From an uncultured bacterium (lineage in GTDB: Bacteria; JAAXHH01): 34,860 bases of DNA. The stretch covers positions 1 through 34,860 of the forward strand of contig CAJXCW010000021.1 in the NCBI GenBank assembly GCA_913051705.1. Direction: 5' to 3'. The notes beneath the pieces are model-generated. The model was not told the origin of the DNA. It saw only the letters and a list, made by a program, of their open reading frames with translations, and did not search any database. The position numbers and the translations under genes were made by a program. Positions within the stretch are counted from its first letter, which is position 1. The number at the start of each line of letters is the position of its first letter. Shown one piece after another: positions 26,468-34,342 of this stretch.

Positions 26468-27451
26468 ATGGATCGGCCTAAACACAGTACAGCTTCCGAT
26501 AAAAAATTGGTACCGATGTGTGAGATGGCCATGTTTGAGACACGGAACCATCTGGGCATTCTGGCTTCTCACATCGTGAATTCTTACGATGCGGATGGCG
26601 GTTTCAACCATCCTGACGGTCGGAATCTGCCATCCCGAGAACGGGTTATCTCCATATTACGAGACCTTTTAAGGTTGTGCTTTCCCGGATATTTTGGATC
26701 TGGGCCGGTCGTAAAGAACGATGTCGCTTTTTTTGTCAATGCCCTCATTGATGCCCTGTACATCCATCTTCGAGAAGAGATTGCCAGAAGCCTGATCCAC
26801 GAGGCCAGATTAAATCAGAAAAACGAAGACGCCTGTCAGGATCGGGCAGATGTTGTATCGCTGGAACTTCTGGAATCAATCCCCCGGATACGAAAGCTGC
26901 TTATGGGTGATGTGGCGGCGGCGTATAATGGTGATCCGGCCGCTAAAAGTCATGATGAAATTATTCTGAGCTATCCGTGTATTGAAGCCATCGCAACGTA
27001 TCGTATCGCCCATGAGTTGTATATCCGGCAGGCACCGCTTATTCCCAGAATCATATCCGAATATGCCCACAGCCGAACCGGCATAGATATTCATCCCGGC
27101 GCCATCATCGGTACGCACTTTTTTATCGATCACGGTACCGGTGTGGTTATCGGTGAAACAGCCCGGATCGGAAATAATGTGAAATTGTATCAGGGCGTAA
27201 CGCTGGGGGCTTTAAGCTTTCGTAAAGACATTGATGGAAGCCTGGTAAAAGGAGGTAAAAGGCATCCTACGATAGATGACGAGGTGGTTATTTATTCCGG
27301 GGCGACTATTTTAGGTGGCGATACGACCATCGGGCATAATTCAGTCATCGGGGCGAATGTCTGGTTGACGGGATCGGTTCCTCCGCACACCAAGGTAACG
27401 ATCGGCTCCCCCACGATGGAGGTTGTGCCAAAGGATGCCCGTACTGCTTGA
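26468..27451 (+). CDS. cysE: Serine O-acetyltransferase
   Basis: Transfers acetyl from acetyl-CoA to L-serine, feeding cysteine synthesis. An N-terminal helical domain (about 1-200) carries the SAT region (DPAAKS.DEIILSYPC, YRIAHELY). Then come hexapeptide repeats of the left-handed beta helix (GIDIHPGAIIG, FIDHGTGVVIGETARIG, VKLYQGVTLGA). The catalytic His residues in IHPGA and IDHGTG are present. At 327 aa it is longer than the E. coli enzyme and resembles the longer EpsC/SAT-type proteins. It ends in DARTA rather than the terminal Ile used to dock cysteine synthase. The start lacks a clear ribosome binding site, so it is tentative. Confidence 0.9.
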   Translation: MDRPKHSTASDKKLVPMCEMAMFETRNHLGILASHIVNSYDADGGFNHPDGRNLPSRERVISILRDLLRLCFPGYFGSGPVVKNDVAFFVNALIDALYIHLREEIARSLIHEARLNQKNEDACQDRADVVSLELLESIPRIRKLLMGDVAAAYNGDPAAKSHDEIILSYPCIEAIATYRIAHELYIRQAPLIPRIISEYAHSRTGIDIHPGAIIGTHFFIDHGTGVVIGETARIGNNVKLYQGVTLGALSFRKDIDGSLVKGGKRHPTIDDEVVIYSGATILGGDTTIGHNSVIGANVWLTGSVPPHTKVTIGSPTMEVVPKDARTA

Positions 27452-27483
27452 ACGACCATATCGTTCACGTGGGAGGCCTAAGT

Positions 27484-28086
27484 ATGATGCGCATGCGTAC
27501 TTTTAATCTTTTCGTAGCAGGACTGACTGTTGCCTCCTTCATGCTCGTCACACCGGTTGTACTGGCTCAATCGGTAGCGGAGGCGAAAGCCAGCGTTGAG
27601 GAAAAACCGGACGATTCACCCCGTCATTATGATCTGGGGCTGGCCTACTATAAAAACAGCCAGTATGCAGAAGCCATTACCTCGTTTCAGGCGGCAATCA
27701 AATTAAAGGCGAATTATAAAGAAGCCTATTACGAATTGGGGTTGGCGCAACAGAAAACAGGCAAAAATTCAGCCGCGATCAAGTCCTTCCAAAAAGCGAT
27801 AGAACTTGATAAAAAATATGCAGAGGCTCATGCGGCGCTGGGCAGCGCTTATCGGTCCTATAGCCAGTATTCGGTGGCGAGTCGGTCGTATCAAGCAGCT
27901 CTCAAACTCAAACCCGAACAGGCGGCCTGGCACCTCAGACTGGGCATTATCTACCAAACGATGGAAGACTATGAAAACGCTATTGCAGCCTTTGAAGCCT
28001 ACCTTAAATACACGCCCGACGAAAGTTCCAAACGCGCCAACCAGATTCGTACGTTGATTCCCCAGTTGAAGAATGCGATCAGGTGA
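27484..28086 (+). CDS. Exported TPR-repeat protein
   Basis: A 200-aa protein with a signal peptide ending near VLAQS, followed by about four tetratricopeptide repeats (DLGLAYYKNSQYAEAITSFQ, ELGLAQQKTGKNSAAIKSFQ, ALGSAYRSYSQYSVASRSYQ, RLGIIYQTMEDYENAIAAFE). The start at 27484 has GGGAGG seven bases upstream; the frame also opens earlier, overlapping cysE. TPR arrays are protein-binding scaffolds, and the partner is unknown. It follows cysE by 32 bp and may be co-transcribed. Confidence 0.88.
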   Translation: MMRMRTFNLFVAGLTVASFMLVTPVVLAQSVAEAKASVEEKPDDSPRHYDLGLAYYKNSQYAEAITSFQAAIKLKANYKEAYYELGLAQQKTGKNSAAIKSFQKAIELDKKYAEAHAALGSAYRSYSQYSVASRSYQAALKLKPEQAAWHLRLGIIYQTMEDYENAIAAFEAYLKYTPDESSKRANQIRTLIPQLKNAIR

Positions 28087-28088
28087 GG

Positions 28089-28256
28089 GAAACGACGAAG
28101 CTACGAAACGAGGAATCACGAAGTGATCCATGCGCTCCCGGAGGGAGTCATCCCATACTTTCGATTGAGCATAGCTGACTCAATCTGCGAACCTGTGAAT
28201 CATTTGTCGTTTCGTTGATTCGTAGTTTCGTAGCTTCGTTGATTCGTTGATTCCCC
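28089..28256. repeat. Octamer inverted repeat between TPR gene and trxB
   Basis: The left arm reads GAAACGAC, GAAGCTAC, GAAACGAG, GAATCAC. The right arm, on the minus strand, reads GAATCAAC, GAATCAAC, GAAGCTAC, GAAACTAC, GAATCAAC, GAAACGAC. ACGAAGCTACGAAAC (28095-28109) and its complement (28225-28239) form a perfect 15-bp stem. The array occupies both ends of the gap between convergent genes, where it could act as a two-way terminator or mRNA cap. The middle is not repetitive and shows no gene. Confidence 0.8.
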
Positions 28257-29180
28257 TCACCCCTCCAGCTCTGCAATATACTTTTCCGCTTCCATGGCGG
28301 CGGCACAGCCTGTTCCTGCGGCGGTAATGGCTTGACGAAACACGTGATCCTGCACATCTCCTCCGGCAAATACCCCTGGAACATTGGTATGCTGGCGGCG
28401 GTCGGTGAGGATATATCCCTGTTCATCCAGCTCAATTTTGCCTTCAAACAACTTGGTATTCGGAATATGACCGATGGCGATAAAAAGGCCATCTGCATCC
28501 AAAACAGTCTCTTCGTTAGTCACGACATTTTCCACCCGCACGCCGGTTACTCCAGCCTGCTTATCGCCTACCACCTCCTGCACCTTTGAATTCCAGACCA
28601 GTTCGACCTTCGGGTTATTCAATGCGCGGTCCTGCATGATTTTACTGGCACGCAATTCATCTCTACGGTGCACGATCCACACGTGGCTGGCGAACCGCGT
28701 TAGAAAGGTGCCTTCTTCCAGCGCGCTGTCTCCTCCCCCTACCACCACGACTTTTTGATTGGCATAAAACGCCCCATCGCATGTGGCGCAGGTCGATACA
28801 CCACGGCCAAAAAAGGGTTCTTCACCGGGAACATCGAGTAAACGTGAGGAAGAACCGGTGCTTATAATCACAGCTTTTGTCGTATATTCCCCCTGATCGG
28901 TGACCAGATGATGGGCGCCCGGCTGAAAATCAATGTCCATGACTTCCTCGTATTTTACAACGGCGCCGAAATGTTCCGCCTGCTGACGCATCCGTTCCAT
29001 CAGATCCGGCCCGCCGAGACCACCTGGAAATCCGGGAAAGTTCTCTATCTCACTGGTCAGAGATAACTGACCGCCAAGAACCCGACCTGTGAGTACAATC
29101 GGCGCCAGGTTGGCGCGCGCAGCATACAGGGCGGCCGTGTATCCGGACGGTCCGCCACCGATGACAATGACATTTTCCAT
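28257..29180 (-). CDS. trxB: Thioredoxin reductase
   Basis: FAD- and NADPH-dependent enzyme that reduces thioredoxin. FAD motif GGGPSGYTAALYAARA (about 8-23), the redox pair CATC (C131, C134), the NADPH motif GGGDSALEEGTFL and the C-terminal FAD motif GDVQDHVFRQA are intact. The 307-aa length is that of the low-molecular-weight type. AAGGA precedes the ATG. Confidence 0.97.
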   Translation of the reverse strand: MENVIVIGGGPSGYTAALYAARANLAPIVLTGRVLGGQLSLTSEIENFPGFPGGLGGPDLMERMRQQAEHFGAVVKYEEVMDIDFQPGAHHLVTDQGEYTTKAVIISTGSSSRLLDVPGEEPFFGRGVSTCATCDGAFYANQKVVVVGGGDSALEEGTFLTRFASHVWIVHRRDELRASKIMQDRALNNPKVELVWNSKVQEVVGDKQAGVTGVRVENVVTNEETVLDADGLFIAIGHIPNTKLFEGKIELDEQGYILTDRRQHTNVPGVFAGGDVQDHVFRQAITAAGTGCAAAMEAEKYIAELEG

Positions 29181-29202
29181 AGGGTTTTATCCTTAATATG
29201 GT

Positions 29203-29283
29203 TAAAACCAATTAGTGAACCGCGCAGCGCTCGCTGGAGCCCGTAGGGATCAGCAATTGCGACTGGTAATTGGTGATTTAAAA
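29203..29283. repeat. CCAATTA-type imperfect inverted repeat upstream of trxB
   Basis: ACCAATTA near 29209-29216 and TAATTGGT near 29262-29269 face each other, flanked by TTAAAACC-like ends on both sides, around a GC-rich centre. It resembles the other intergenic hairpins but uses a different unit. It lies in the trxB leader. Confidence 0.45.
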
Positions 29284-29354
29284 CCTTATTGTTTTCAGTC
29301 AGTTATATAAATTCATACATGACTTTTCACTTGATAATATGGTATAAGTACCTC

Positions 29355-29386
29355 AGCAAATAAAGCCATTTGCCTGTTTGCAAAAT
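29355..29386. repeat. Heptamer-type repeat (CCATTTGC) upstream of trxB
   Basis: GCAAAT then ATTTGC form a 6-bp hairpin, and CCATTTGCCTGTTTGC nearly repeats the segment at 1581-1596. It sits between the trxB leader and the transporter remnant. Confidence 0.45.
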
Positions 29387-29394
29387 AATCCACG

Positions 29395-29721
29395 TCATCC
29401 GTATTCCATCAATGGGGAGCCGTTTCCATGTGGCGGCGGTCTAATACGCATCCAGAATATGGTAGCCTCTGCCTGGCCGCCGCCCTGCGCCGCTTCGAAT
29501 CCTATGAACGTCAGGATATATCCGGAGCCGATGGCGAAGGTGATGGATTGCGTGACTTTCTGAAACCAGCCTGCTGCAGCGCCGTACATGCCTTCACGCC
29601 GAAAGCCTGTCTTCCATTCATCCCAATCGCGCATATCCGCCTTCATCGAGGTAATCAGCAGCCAGAATCCCATACCGCCGATATTCAAAAAGGGTTGTAC
29701 CACGAATTGGGGATAGGGCAA
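29395..29721 (-). pseudogene. Remnant of a GPH-family (MelB-like) sugar symporter
   Basis: A 108-codon open frame matches only an internal part of glycoside-pentoside-hexuronide:cation symporters. The membrane segment GGMGFWLLITSM is followed by the loop signature DWDEWKTGFRREGMYGA, then a helix and GFEAAQGG. Full-length members have about 450 residues and 12 helices, so at least two thirds are missing, and the end (RIRPPPHGNG) leaves the family pattern. It starts (TTG, no good ribosome binding site) 8 bp after the cupin stop, so it probably marks a lost transporter gene of the same operon. Confidence 0.75.
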
Positions 29722-29729
29722 GTGAAATT

Positions 29730-30125
29730 CTATTTGGGGCTGTGCACGTTATCTGCAATTTCATCCACGTTAGCCGAGATGTTGAGGTATTCGATATCTT
29801 CCTCGGTGTTATTGATCACCTGATGTTTGGCCAGCGGCGGTAGATGAACGGCGTCACCCGCCGTGACATCATATTCCTCGTCGTCGATCAACATCTTGCC
29901 TTTGCCAGAGATAAAATAGTATATCTGCTCTTTATCCTCGTGACTGTGATAATCCGTCGTCACTCGTCCCTGCACCACATGTCTGGTAAAATTAGCCAGG
30001 GACAGCAGGCACGCCTGATCCGGGGCATCCGGATCATCCGGATTGCGAAGGGTGAGCAGCGGCCAGATGATTTTCGTCTCATGGCCGATATAAGGGATCT
30101 GATCTCGCCAGTTCCGTATCACCAT
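29730..30125 (-). CDS. Single-domain cupin
   Basis: A 131-aa cupin. Motif 1 YHSHEDKEQIYYFISGKG supplies metal ligands H60, H62 and E66; motif 2 GDAVHLPPLAKHQVIN supplies H101. Such proteins are often sugar or sugar-acid isomerases, dioxygenases or sensors, and the substrate cannot be told. The start at 30125 follows AAAGGAGAAG; a longer frame to 30173 is unlikely. The MITE-like element lies just upstream, between it and the hydratase gene. Confidence 0.88.
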   Translation of the reverse strand: MVIRNWRDQIPYIGHETKIIWPLLTLRNPDDPDAPDQACLLSLANFTRHVVQGRVTTDYHSHEDKEQIYYFISGKGKMLIDDEEYDVTAGDAVHLPPLAKHQVINNTEEDIEYLNISANVDEIADNVHSPK

Positions 30126-30161
30126 ATTTCTTCTCCTTTGCTGATTTGTACATGTGTTATA

Positions 30162-30278
30162 AGTACACGACAAAAACCGAAAATGTTGTCATTCCCACAG
30201 GGTTTAAGCGGAAATCCATAGCGTTGAATGGCCTGGACACCCGTTTTTGCGGGTATGAAATTATTTTTGTCGTGTACT
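30162..30278. mobile_element. MITE-like element, 117 bp, with 15-bp terminal inverted repeats
   Basis: Perfect terminal repeats AGTACACGACAAAAA (30162-30176) and TTTTTGTCGTGTACT (30264-30278). There is no coding capacity. It contains a small hairpin ACCCG-TTTTTG-CGGGT near the right end. No clear target duplication is seen (flanks ATA and ATG). Its left 61 nt, read on the minus strand, align without gaps to 33615-33675. It is inserted between the cupin and hydratase genes. Confidence 0.75.
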
Positions 30279-30298
30279 ATGACATTTGTTACTTCTGA

Positions 30299-31084
30299 TC
30301 ATCCCTCGAACTTGATCTGCACCTTGCCCAATACGCCGAAATTCGCCGTAACCGCATCTCCGGACTGAGCGATATTGATCCCCGTGCAGGTACCGGTCGC
30401 AACCAACGATCCAGCGGGGACAGAATGCCCCCAACCCATTTGTTGATCGACCAGCCAGACAAGCGAGTTGAGCGGGTCGTCCATCACCTCCCTGCCGTAA
30501 CCGTGGGCGACTTCTTGATCATTAATCCACAGGACGGCTCTATGGTTGGCTAAGTCCAGATGTTGCCATGCTGATATTTCATCACCCAGAACCAGTTCGG
30601 TACCGCCGGCATTGTCCGCACAGACGGCAAGCATCCCTGCAGTAGCCCGGTCGATAAGGCGGCTGTCGCCTATTTCAATAGCAGGGTAAATCGCATCAAC
30701 GGCATCCGCGACCTGCTCCTTCGTGTACGAACCGGTGCGCACAGGCAGCTCCCGGCCGATACGAAATACGAACTCCACTTCACAATTTCGAAAGCTGGTA
30801 AACAGATGGTCACCCATTATCGCCGGACTGCGACGCACATGAGGCGTAAACAGCCGCCCGGATACCGCCTGAGCCGCGCCTTCCGCTGCCGCCACGGCCT
30901 TGCTGGCGGCACCGATTTTCCAGCCGATCAGCGGTAAGGTTAATCGATCTGTCACCGCCTGCTGGATGGCATAGGCCTCATCCTCATTTTTCGGCCGGCA
31001 CGTATCCGGCAACCTTATCTTCTGGTGTTGACGGCGTGCGTTTACCAGCAATTTGGCGGCCTGGTCTATTTGTTCAGGGGACAT
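30299..31084 (-). CDS. 2-keto-4-pentenoate hydratase / oxalocrotonate decarboxylase family protein
   Basis: A 261-aa member of the MhpD branch of the FAH superfamily, which hydrates or decarboxylates 2-keto acids with a divalent metal. The opening LLVNARRQHQKIRLPD, GWKIGAAS and the metal-binding pair E102/E104 in NCEVEFVFRIG are seen, plus PAIEIGDSRL and the Gly-rich end. It follows a UDH-like dehydrogenase and a GalD-like dehydratase, so a deoxy-keto sugar acid is a likely substrate, although classic members act on aromatic ring-fission products. Confidence 0.85.
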   Translation of the reverse strand: MSPEQIDQAAKLLVNARRQHQKIRLPDTCRPKNEDEAYAIQQAVTDRLTLPLIGWKIGAASKAVAAAEGAAQAVSGRLFTPHVRRSPAIMGDHLFTSFRNCEVEFVFRIGRELPVRTGSYTKEQVADAVDAIYPAIEIGDSRLIDRATAGMLAVCADNAGGTELVLGDEISAWQHLDLANHRAVLWINDQEVAHGYGREVMDDPLNSLVWLVDQQMGWGHSVPAGSLVATGTCTGINIAQSGDAVTANFGVLGKVQIKFEG

Positions 31085-31107
31085 GTTTTTATCCTAAAGA
31101 GGACGCA

Positions 31108-31935
31108 TCATGTTGCGTCTCGACGATCATAATCGTGGTTATCCTCGGCCCGATCCTGCGGGATATAGCCGATCTTTCTACGGGCGTCTTCTATATCCGC
31201 CCAACGCAGGTCGTTGTTGGAGAGCCCGTAAAAAATATCAAACCGAATGAATTCGGCGGCGTTGACGCAACGTTCAAACATCTGGACGATATCCCGCTGG
31301 CTCACATAGATGTCTGCCCCGTCGGGCGGGCGAGGCCGGTCCCGTTCCACCTGGCCGACACGAACGCAGATACAAGACATAGCATGCCGATGCGCATAGG
31401 TTCTTGCCAGGGATTCCGTCCAGACTTTCGTGGCGGCGTACAATCCCCTCGGTTCGGCCGGGATGTCCGGCGTAATCATCGGCGTCTCAGCCGGAATATC
31501 TGCATGGCGGCGTTCCATCATGGCCTTATAGGGCTCCTGCTCCTGATGCCCCTGAGAGACCATGATGCTGCTGGCGGCGACGATGCGTCCAACTCCAGCG
31601 TCTCTGGACGCTTCAAACACATTGTACGTACCAATTATATTATTGTTGAGCAGGCTCTCCCAACTGTCCCCCTCCGGATCAGCCCCGATATGCACGACGA
31701 CATCCATGCCTTCGACCGCTCGCCGGGTGGTGTTAAAATCAGCCAGGTCGCCCAGAATAAAATGGGTTTCGTCCAGGTCCACCGTCCACGACTTCGGCAC
31801 CCGGTCCGACGGTCCGCGCCGGCAGTCCAGCGCATAGACCTCATAGGTCTCCGGCTGCTCTCGAAGCCTTTTGTAGGTCATATAGCCGATCTGACCGGTC
31901 GCACCGGTGATCAGGATTTTTTTCTGAGAGGGCAT
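31108..31935 (-). CDS. NAD-dependent sugar SDR, uronate-dehydrogenase-like
   Basis: A 275-aa extended short-chain dehydrogenase. The NAD loop TGATGQIG (about 10-17), VVVHIGADPE, the NNNIIGTYNVFEASR helix, and the catalytic Y166 and K170 in YAATK are present. Length and the sequence blocks (NNIIGTYN, SQRDIVQMFE, YGLSNNDLRW) resemble uronate dehydrogenases, which oxidise glucuronate or galacturonate to aldarolactones. A sugar epimerase is the alternative. The start is preceded by a decayed GAACTCG repeat and no ribosome binding site is visible. Co-directional with the dehydratase upstream and hydratase downstream. Confidence 0.82.
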   Translation of the reverse strand: MPSQKKILITGATGQIGYMTYKRLREQPETYEVYALDCRRGPSDRVPKSWTVDLDETHFILGDLADFNTTRRAVEGMDVVVHIGADPEGDSWESLLNNNIIGTYNVFEASRDAGVGRIVAASSIMVSQGHQEQEPYKAMMERRHADIPAETPMITPDIPAEPRGLYAATKVWTESLARTYAHRHAMSCICVRVGQVERDRPRPPDGADIYVSQRDIVQMFERCVNAAEFIRFDIFYGLSNNDLRWADIEDARRKIGYIPQDRAEDNHDYDRRDAT

Positions 31936-31949
31936 GGTCAGGTTTTTTC

Positions 31950-32023
31950 AGTTCCGAGTTCTGAGTTCCGAGTGAAAGGCGAATTGGACTTTGTTTATAC
32001 GCGGAACTTTCTACTCGGAACTC
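31950..32023. repeat. GAACTCG heptamer repeat, decayed, between the enolase-family and UDH-like genes
   Basis: AGTTCCGAGTTCTGAGTTCC begins at 31950, and CGGAACTTTCTACTCGGAAC (about 32001-32020) forms the facing arm. The repeat starts at the TGA stop of the dehydratase gene. Same unit as at 19128-19190, but with substitutions. Confidence 0.75.
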
Positions 32024-33164
32024 ACCAATTATAATACGAGCCGTCTCTAATCCGGAACTGGGGGAGCAGGTACGGCTCATATGAATACGATTGGGCGGCT
32101 TCTTCGTTGAATTCTATACCGAGGCCCGGCGCTTCCGAGCGGCGCATATAGCCTCCTTCAAAGGTGGGTTGCACAGGAAAAATATCCCACAGGAGCGTGG
32201 AGGAACCAGGCGTGGCATCGCCCATGGCGACATTGGGAACGGCAAAACACAGGTGGTTGCAGGCCGCCGTACTTATCGGGCCCATCGGGCCGTGTGGGAT
32301 AATGTCAATATAATGGGTCTCACACATATGGGCCAGTTTCACGGCTTCCGTCAGGCCGCCGATAAGGGTGATATCGGGCCGGGCGATGCTGATCAACTCC
32401 TCTTCAACCACTTCACGGAATTGCCACTTGCTGGACCAGTGTTCACCGGCGGCGATAGGCAGGGAGACATGCCGGGCTAAGGTTCGGTAACTCGCCGGAT
32501 TCTCTGTACGGATCGGATCTTCGATAAAATGCGGATGATAGGGCTCCAGCTCTCTACAAAGCTGGATGGCCATACGCGGGTCTAACCGGCTGTGGAAGTC
32601 CAGGACCAGTTCTACATCGTTGCCGACGGCCTCCCTGACGGCCTTGACCTGTGCGATCATATGCCGGGCTGATTCGACCGGCTCGAACAGCTCAGGCGTC
32701 TGTCCGAACAACCACCAGCGTACAAATTTAAAGCCTTCATCCCGGGCTCTGATGACATTATTCACCAGCCCTTCGATATTACCGTCTGCATTGTTGACAT
32801 GCTGGAAGAAGTAGAGTTTATCCCGCGTCGGTCCGCCCAGGAGTTTGTACACAGGCAGCCCCAGCGCTTTGCCCTTGATATCCCACAACGCCGTATCTAT
32901 CCCGCTGATGGCGCTGCAAATGGTTCTGTCACCGGGGTAGAAGGCAGTACGGAACATCAACTGCCAGAGGCGTTCGGTGCTTAACGGGTCCTCTCCCACA
33001 ATCAGCCTGCCCAGGTGGGTGATTGCTTCAAACATCGTACGGCCCATCGCCAGATTATCGGCATCCCCCAGACCGTAGATCCCCTCATCCGTCTCCACCT
33101 TTACGAATATGAAACTGTCCTCTCCTACGGTAATCTGATAGGGTTTAACTGCCGTTATTTTCAT
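32022..33164 (-). CDS. Enolase-superfamily sugar-acid dehydratase, D-galactonate-dehydratase-like
   Basis: A 380-aa member of the mandelate racemase/muconate lactonizing group. Metal ligands D189 (LDFHSR), E215 (IEDP) and E241 (GEHW), with H191 and H291 (IIPHGPMGP) as acid/base pair, match the D-x-H pattern and GPIS.AAC segment of GalD/DgoD. The second-strand K-x-K of racemases is absent (FVRWW), which argues for a dehydratase. The exact sugar acid is unknown. Its start overlaps the truncated SDR by 4 nt. Soluble, cytoplasmic. Confidence 0.88.
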   Translation of the reverse strand: MKITAVKPYQITVGEDSFIFVKVETDEGIYGLGDADNLAMGRTMFEAITHLGRLIVGEDPLSTERLWQLMFRTAFYPGDRTICSAISGIDTALWDIKGKALGLPVYKLLGGPTRDKLYFFQHVNNADGNIEGLVNNVIRARDEGFKFVRWWLFGQTPELFEPVESARHMIAQVKAVREAVGNDVELVLDFHSRLDPRMAIQLCRELEPYHPHFIEDPIRTENPASYRTLARHVSLPIAAGEHWSSKWQFREVVEEELISIARPDITLIGGLTEAVKLAHMCETHYIDIIPHGPMGPISTAACNHLCFAVPNVAMGDATPGSSTLLWDIFPVQPTFEGGYMRRSEAPGLGIEFNEEAAQSYSYEPYLLPQFRIRDGSYYNW

Positions 33165-33481
33165 ATTTCCACCTTGATTGATAGGTCGCGCAGGTTACAA
33201 CTGACCGCCGGCCATGGCATGCAATCCAGACGTCCGTATTCGGTAAGAGCGTAGTTCACCAATTTGTCATCGTCCTCCGGCTGGCTGGTATCTGCTATAA
33301 GGCTCAGCGCCTGTCCGTCGCCGGAACGGATATCCTGAACCGTATCCGACGCGTCCTGGATGTCTCCGATGACGATCTTTGCACCGGCTTCTGCCAGGGC
33401 CAGCGCGATGCGGCGACCTAAACCTTGAGCACCGCCGGTAACTATAGCGACCTGCCCGTCCAGCCTTCGGGTATCAGACAT
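33161..33481 (-). pseudogene. Truncated short-chain dehydrogenase (first 106 residues only)
   Basis: Starts normally (AGGAGG seven bases upstream) with the NAD-binding TGGAQGLGRRIA (about 15-26) and an Asp at the end of strand 2. After GRLDC the expected NNAG is replaced by MPWPAVSCN and the frame stops 18 codons later, so the catalytic Ser and YxxxK and over half of the usual 250 residues are missing. The stop overlaps the dehydratase ATG (ATGA). It looks like a deletion remnant whose ribosome binding site may still feed translation into the dehydratase gene. Confidence 0.75.
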
Positions 33482-33709
33482 TGAGATGCCTCCTGATCTT
33501 TTCAGTCGGAACAACCGGATTCTTTCGATCGATATCATACCTGTATCGAGAAGGTATGTTTTTACATATATTGTCCGTCAAGTTTTTATTACCGAATGTT
33601 ACGCAAATCTCCGAGCTATAGATCCCCGCTTAAAGCCTGCGGGGATGACCACCTACATAACTTTTGTTGTGTACTATATTGTTTAATACATATGATAGGG
33701 AGAATGATA
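33482..33709. other. Divergent gap between the sugar-acid block and the methyltransferase gene
   Basis: Holds a half copy of the MITE-like element (33615-33675) and, on the minus strand, a possible -35 TTGACG (33576-33581) without a good -10. GGGAG near 33698-33702 is the methyltransferase ribosome binding site. No gene is seen. Confidence 0.6.
33615..33675. mobile_element. Half copy of the MITE-like element
   Basis: 61 nt align without gaps, 45 identical by eye, to the reverse complement of 30162-30222. The copy ends in TTTTGTTGTGTACT, a degenerate terminal repeat. ATCCCCGC (33622-33629) and GCGGGGAT (33639-33646) make a perfect 8-bp hairpin. The other half and its terminal repeat are absent. 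Confidence 0.65.
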
Positions 33710-34342
33710 ATGGCTTTATCGAATTTTACGGGTCCTGATTACATCAATGACTGGACCAGGGACCTTGATCAGCGCTGGCCTGAAAGAGGGACGATATCTG
33801 AATGCGTCGTAGAGACCCTTTTATCCTGGTCTATGCATTCAGATCGAAAGAAGATGCATCTCCTGGAGCTGGGGATAGGGTCCGGCGGGCTTTCGGAGGC
33901 TATGCTTACCACGTTGGATTCAGATGCTGTCCAATCGTTTATCGGCATCGATATTAATCCGGAACTCACCCGGCATACGCAGGCACGGCTTCGTGGCACC
34001 GGACACACCCATATCCGGATCGAAAATACAGATCTGAAGACCTTGGACTGGATGGAAGGGTTGGCCCCGATAGATGCCGCTTACACCTTTCAGACTTTGC
34101 ATGACCTCGGTGGACAGGATGCGCTGACGGCTGTTTATCAGCAACTCTTCTCGCTTCTTACACCCGGCGGTTTGCTGGTTAATGCAGATTTCGTCGTTCC
34201 GTTTTCCAAAGATAATCCAGACAAACCTCGCCGTTTTCCGGCCGAAACGCATCGTGCGCTTCTGACATCCCTCGGATTTATAGAATTTAAATGTGAAGCG
34301 AGTATGGGTAAAATGGCGTGTATGTCCGTTGTGCGACCCTGA
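33710..34342 (+). CDS. Class I SAM-dependent methyltransferase
   Basis: A 210-aa protein with the SAM-binding motif I LLELGIGSGG (about 51-60), an acidic end of strand 2 (FIGIDINPEL), and LLTPGGLLVNADF as the post-motif region. The start at 33710 is seven bases after GGGAG; longer starts at 33692 or 33596 run through the MITE half copy. The closest pattern is the small-molecule methyltransferases of the Methyltransf_25 type. The substrate cannot be inferred. Confidence 0.82.
   Translation: MALSNFTGPDYINDWTRDLDQRWPERGTISECVVETLLSWSMHSDRKKMHLLELGIGSGGLSEAMLTTLDSDAVQSFIGIDINPELTRHTQARLRGTGHTHIRIENTDLKTLDWMEGLAPIDAAYTFQTLHDLGGQDALTAVYQQLFSLLTPGGLLVNADFVVPFSKDNPDKPRRFPAETHRALLTSLGFIEFKCEASMGKMACMSVVRP

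Noticed and set aside
27460-27475. parS-like site around TTCACGTG before the TPR gene
   Set aside because: Only about 9 of 16 positions fit the usual parS consensus. Other CACGTG cores (near 8622, 18937, 28337) fit no better.
17287-28256. CRISPR array as explanation for the octamer repeats
   Set aside because: Units are 8 nt, directly joined, with no unique spacers of 30-40 nt and no cas genes.
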